Positions 7,227 through 9,429 of a stretch of DNA of 9,429 nucleotides are shown piece after piece. The notes beneath the pieces are model-generated. The model was not told the origin of the DNA. It saw only the letters and a list, made by a program, of their open reading frames with translations, and searched no databases. Location: NCBI GenBank assembly GCA_002732675.1, contig NVRR01000105.1, forward strand, positions 1 through 9,429, written 5' to 3'. Positions within the stretch are counted from its first letter, which is position 1. Each line of letters opens with the position of its first letter. This DNA comes from Sneathiella sp. (lineage in GTDB: Bacteria; Pseudomonadota; Alphaproteobacteria; Sneathiellales; Sneathiellaceae). The position numbers were made by a program, and so were the translations under genes.

Positions 7227-8435
7227 TTAAGTGATAGCGTTGATAACATTCCGGGCAATTTTGCGCCCCCTTAAATCACAGTCAAATATATCCTCGACCG
7301 ATCGCAATCCTTCGATCGGCGTCCGGCTCAGCGTGTCCTCGACGACCGCCGCAATATCAAGAAAGGCAATTTCCCCGAACAGAAATGCCTGAACGGCGAC
7401 CTCATTAGCTGCATTTAATGTTGTCGGTGCCGAATTTCCAGCAATTAACGCTTCTCGCGCCAGCCTTAGTGCCGGAAATTTTACCGGATCTGGATTAAGA
7501 AATGTTAAAGAGGCAACCTTGGCGAGATCAAGCCGGTTGGCTTTAAACTCATGTCGTTCGGGCCAGCCCAAGGTATAGGAAATAGGCGTGCGCATGTCCG
7601 GTGCGCCCATCTGCGCCAAAACCGATCCATCCTTATACTCCACCATGCTATGGATAATCGACTGCGGATGAACGAGGATGTCTATCTTGTCTTCTGGTAT
7701 CGGAAAAAGACGAGCGGCTTCAATAAGTTCGAGGCCCTTATTCATCATCGTCGCACTATCGATGGAAATCTTGGCGCCCATATCCCAATTGGGATGTGCA
7801 AGAGCCTGATCACGGGTGACAAGCCGCATTTCATCTAACGTGTGATTGAGAAACGGGCCGCCGGAGGCTGTCAGAACAAGCCGCGCGACTTTATCCAGCT
7901 GATCAAAATCAAGGACCTGGAAAATGGCATTATGTTCGCTATCGACAGGCAGCAGGGTTGCACCGTATTTACGGGCTTCACTGAGCACAAGATCGCCGCC
8001 GCAGACGAGTGATTCCTTGTTGGCAAGCGCGATAATAGCCCCTGTCCGGATCGCTGCCAATGTCGGTGCCAGGCCAGCGGCGCCAACAATCGCCGACATC
8101 ATCCAATCCACTTCTATCGATGCGGCATCAATTAAAGCCTGCCTGCCCGCGGCAACTTCGGTGCCCGTGCCCGCCAACAAACTCCGCAGCGTCTCAAGGT
8201 GAGCCTCATTGGCAATAACAGCGAGGCTCGCGTTAAGCTCCCTCGCTTGTTTGGCCAATAGCTCGGCATTTTCATTTGCCGTCAGGACCGCAACCTCGAA
8301 TTTCCCGGGGCTTGCCGTGATAAGATCAACGGTATTCACACCCACGGATCCGGTAGAGCCCAATATGCTGATTTTACGCATTGGCCGGAGGGTCGGACGC
8401 GTAATTTTCAATTCGTCCCGGACAATGTTGTCCAT
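7227..8435 (-). CDS. dxr: 1-deoxy-D-xylulose 5-phosphate reductoisomerase Dxr
   Basis: Dxr (IspC) converts DXP to 2-C-methyl-D-erythritol 4-phosphate with NADPH, the first committed step of the MEP isoprenoid pathway and the target of fosmidomycin. The 402-residue product shows the nucleotide-binding GSTGSVG (26-32), ALANKESLVCGG (136-147), the metal-binding D165 and E167 in LLPVDSEHNA, and E236 in NKGLELIEA. It also has the substrate-contacting ASGGPF (190-195) and the flexible-loop region HPNWDMGAKISIDSATMMNKG (from 214). The C-terminal helical domain is intact. The ATG at 8435 is preceded by GGAGAGGA and lies 1 nt after the cdsA stop. A second ATG at 8381 (residue 19) sits nearer the usual family start but has no ribosome site. 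Confidence 0.97.
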   Translation of the reverse strand: MDNIVRDELKITRPTLRPMRKISILGSTGSVGVNTVDLITASPGKFEVAVLTANENAELLAKQARELNASLAVIANEAHLETLRSLLAGTGTEVAAGRQALIDAASIEVDWMMSAIVGAAGLAPTLAAIRTGAIIALANKESLVCGGDLVLSEARKYGATLLPVDSEHNAIFQVLDFDQLDKVARLVLTASGGPFLNHTLDEMRLVTRDQALAHPNWDMGAKISIDSATMMNKGLELIEAARLFPIPEDKIDILVHPQSIIHSMVEYKDGSVLAQMGAPDMRTPISYTLGWPERHEFKANRLDLAKVASLTFLNPDPVKFPALRLAREALIAGNSAPTTLNAANEVAVQAFLFGEIAFLDIAAVVEDTLSRTPIEGLRSVEDIFDCDLRGRKIARNVINAIT

Positions 8436-8436
8436 T

Positions 8437-9249
8437 TTACGTCCTCTCCGTTATCAGTATAAGTCCTAGAAGCGCCGGGGCAACGAACAGAATCCCGTCC
8501 AGACGGTCAAGGACACCGCCGTGACCCGGTATTAGATTGCTGGCATCTTTGATCCCGAATTTCCGCTTCCACGCCGATTCCGTGAAATCACCTGCCTGCG
8601 CCAGAATGGCACCAACGGCCCCCAGCAGTAATATTCCAAATGGCGCATTCATGTTGTTTATCAAGAAATAGGCCGCACAAAAGGCGACCAACATCGCGGC
8701 AATCATGCCGCCGATCAGTCCCGCCCAGGTCTTGTTCGGGCTGATAACCGGCGCTATTTTCGGGCCGCCAATGGTTTTCCCCGAGAAATAAGCACCAATA
8801 TCTGTGGCCCATATCACCAGAAACAGACTTGTTGTCACGGCAAAGCCGATATCGGGGAGACCGCGGAGGACGGCCAAAGATAAAATCGGCACCCCGGCAA
8901 CCAATGGGCCGAAAAACGCCCAGATCCTGTCCGTTTTCTGTTTCAGAAAAGAAGACAGCACCAGCAAAATAACAGAACCGCCGAAAAGTATCGCAACTGT
9001 TAAAACCAATTCACCGATAAAGGCCATATATAGCGATGAGAGAACTGTCAGCCCGGTTATAACGGTAAAAAGTGGCACATGTGCTGATATGGAAGTCCGG
9101 CACCACTCGAAGCACATGGCGGCGGCGGCTAATCCCAGGAACAGAATGAAATAACTTCCGCCCAGAACCAGTGCCACAATGGCGATGGGCGCCAGCACAA
9201 GCGCTGAAATTATCCGAAGCTGTAACGAAGATAGTCGCTTTTCCGGCAC
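8437..9249 (-). CDS. cdsA: Phosphatidate cytidylyltransferase CdsA
   Basis: CdsA makes CDP-diacylglycerol from phosphatidic acid and CTP at the inner membrane, the branch point for all major phospholipids. With a GTG start at 9249 the product is 270 residues, the usual length. Several hydrophobic membrane spans are evident from about residue 12 onward. The family signature lies in the C-terminal part: ESAWKRKFGIKDASNLIPGHGG begins at 224 and is followed by DRLD (248-251). A conserved D150 in ATDIGAYFSGK supports the call. The GTG shares a base with the uppS stop (TAGTG) and has GGAG at 9257-9260, 7 nt upstream. The frame is open back to an ATG at 9372, but that extension is uppS read out of frame and carries low-complexity Gly/Ser residues, so I reject it. 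The stop is 1 nt from dxr. Confidence 0.96.
   Translation of the reverse strand: MPEKRLSSLQLRIISALVLAPIAIVALVLGGSYFILFLGLAAAAMCFEWCRTSISAHVPLFTVITGLTVLSSLYMAFIGELVLTVAILFGGSVILLVLSSFLKQKTDRIWAFFGPLVAGVPILSLAVLRGLPDIGFAVTTSLFLVIWATDIGAYFSGKTIGGPKIAPVISPNKTWAGLIGGMIAAMLVAFCAAYFLINNMNAPFGILLLGAVGAILAQAGDFTESAWKRKFGIKDASNLIPGHGGVLDRLDGILFVAPALLGLILITERT
8442..8449 (-). promoter_or_regulatory. Ribosome binding site deciding the dxr start
   Basis: GGAGAGGA on the minus strand ends 6 nt before the ATG at 8435, inside the last codons of cdsA. It favours the longer Dxr product over the internal ATG at 8381, which lacks such a site. Confidence 0.65.
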
Positions 9250-9429
9250 TAGATCGCTCCGAAACGGCGGATTCGGGTCCCATATTCGGCCACCGCTTCC
9301 GCCAGATCCGCCTTCTTGAAGTCGGGCCAGAGAACGTCCAGAAAGACCAGTTCGGTATAGGCGCATTGCCAAAGCATAAAGTTGCTGAGCCGTTTTTCGC
9401 CGCTTGTGCGGATCAGTAATTCTGGGTCC
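9249..9429 (-). CDS. uppS: Isoprenyl (undecaprenyl) diphosphate synthase UppS, C-terminal part only
   Basis: UppS condenses isopentenyl diphosphate units onto farnesyl diphosphate to make the undecaprenyl carrier for peptidoglycan and O-antigen. Only the last 59 residues are in the window; the 5' part lies beyond base 9429. They hold the most diagnostic part of the cis-prenyltransferase family: [20 protein letters not shown], continuing [17 protein letters not shown]. The RTSGE-RLSNF motif binds the isopentenyl diphosphate substrate. The tail [13 protein letters not shown] ends at TAG (9249-9251). The stop overlaps the cdsA GTG, consistent with translational coupling. The family is usually about 240-250 residues, so roughly three quarters are missing. 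Confidence 0.93.
   Translation of the reverse strand, partial: DPELLIRTSGEKRLSNFMLWQCAYTELVFLDVLWPDFKKADLAEAVAEYGTRIRRFGAI
9257..9260 (-). promoter_or_regulatory. Ribosome binding site for the GTG start of cdsA
   Basis: GGAG on the minus strand, within the last codons of uppS, lies 7 nt before the GTG at 9249. It supports this start over the longer open frame from 9372. Confidence 0.55.

Noticed and set aside
9250..9372. N-terminal extension of cdsA to an ATG at 9372
   Set aside because: These 41 codons are uppS read out of frame and give a Gly/Ser-rich, non-membrane leader. The GTG at 9249 with GGAG upstream gives a normal-length CdsA.

Overview
The window is a stretch of chromosomal core genome from an alphaproteobacterium. 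Every supported gene lies on the minus strand, so transcription runs from high to low coordinates. The evidence for Alphaproteobacteria is the gene order uppS-cdsA-dxr-rseP-bamA-skp-lpxD-fabZ-lpxA-lpxI, the use of LpxI (DUF1009) rather than LpxH, a short single-PDZ MmpA-like RseP, and alpha-type protein sequences. Base composition is close to half G+C by eye, which would fit a marine Rhodospirillales- or Sneathiella-like lineage. That finer placement is a guess.

Layout in order of transcription: the 3' end of uppS (9249-9429, cut by the window edge); cdsA (8437-9249); dxr (7227-8435); rseP (6050-7201); bamA (3705-5987); skp/ompH (3127-3693); lpxD (2099-3127); fabZ (1641-2102); lpxA (752-1537); and lpxI (1-789, cut by the window edge before its stop). 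Genes are packed tightly. Five junctions overlap or are 1 nt apart: uppS/cdsA TAGTG, cdsA/dxr 1 nt, skp/lpxD TAATG, lpxD/fabZ ATGA, and lpxA/lpxI about 38 nt. The others are 11 nt (bamA-skp), 25 nt (dxr-rseP), 62 nt (rseP-bamA) and 103 nt (fabZ-lpxA). No intergenic stretch reaches 300 bases. No tRNA, rRNA, mobile element, CRISPR array or clear terminator was seen.

The genes form one envelope-building unit. Dxr makes MEP for isoprenoids. UppS builds the undecaprenyl carrier from isoprenoid precursors. CdsA makes CDP-diacylglycerol for phospholipids. RseP is an intramembrane protease linked to envelope signalling. Skp chaperones outer-membrane proteins to BamA for insertion. LpxA, LpxD and LpxI carry out three early steps of lipid A synthesis, and FabZ supplies the fatty-acid branch that competes for the same 3-hydroxyacyl-ACP pool.

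I found no sign of a new biological system. The points worth a second look are small: a TTG start codon on bamA, the start choice and overlap at lpxA/lpxI, the 103-nt fabZ-lpxA gap with a short inverted repeat, and residue-level features of LpxA and RseP.
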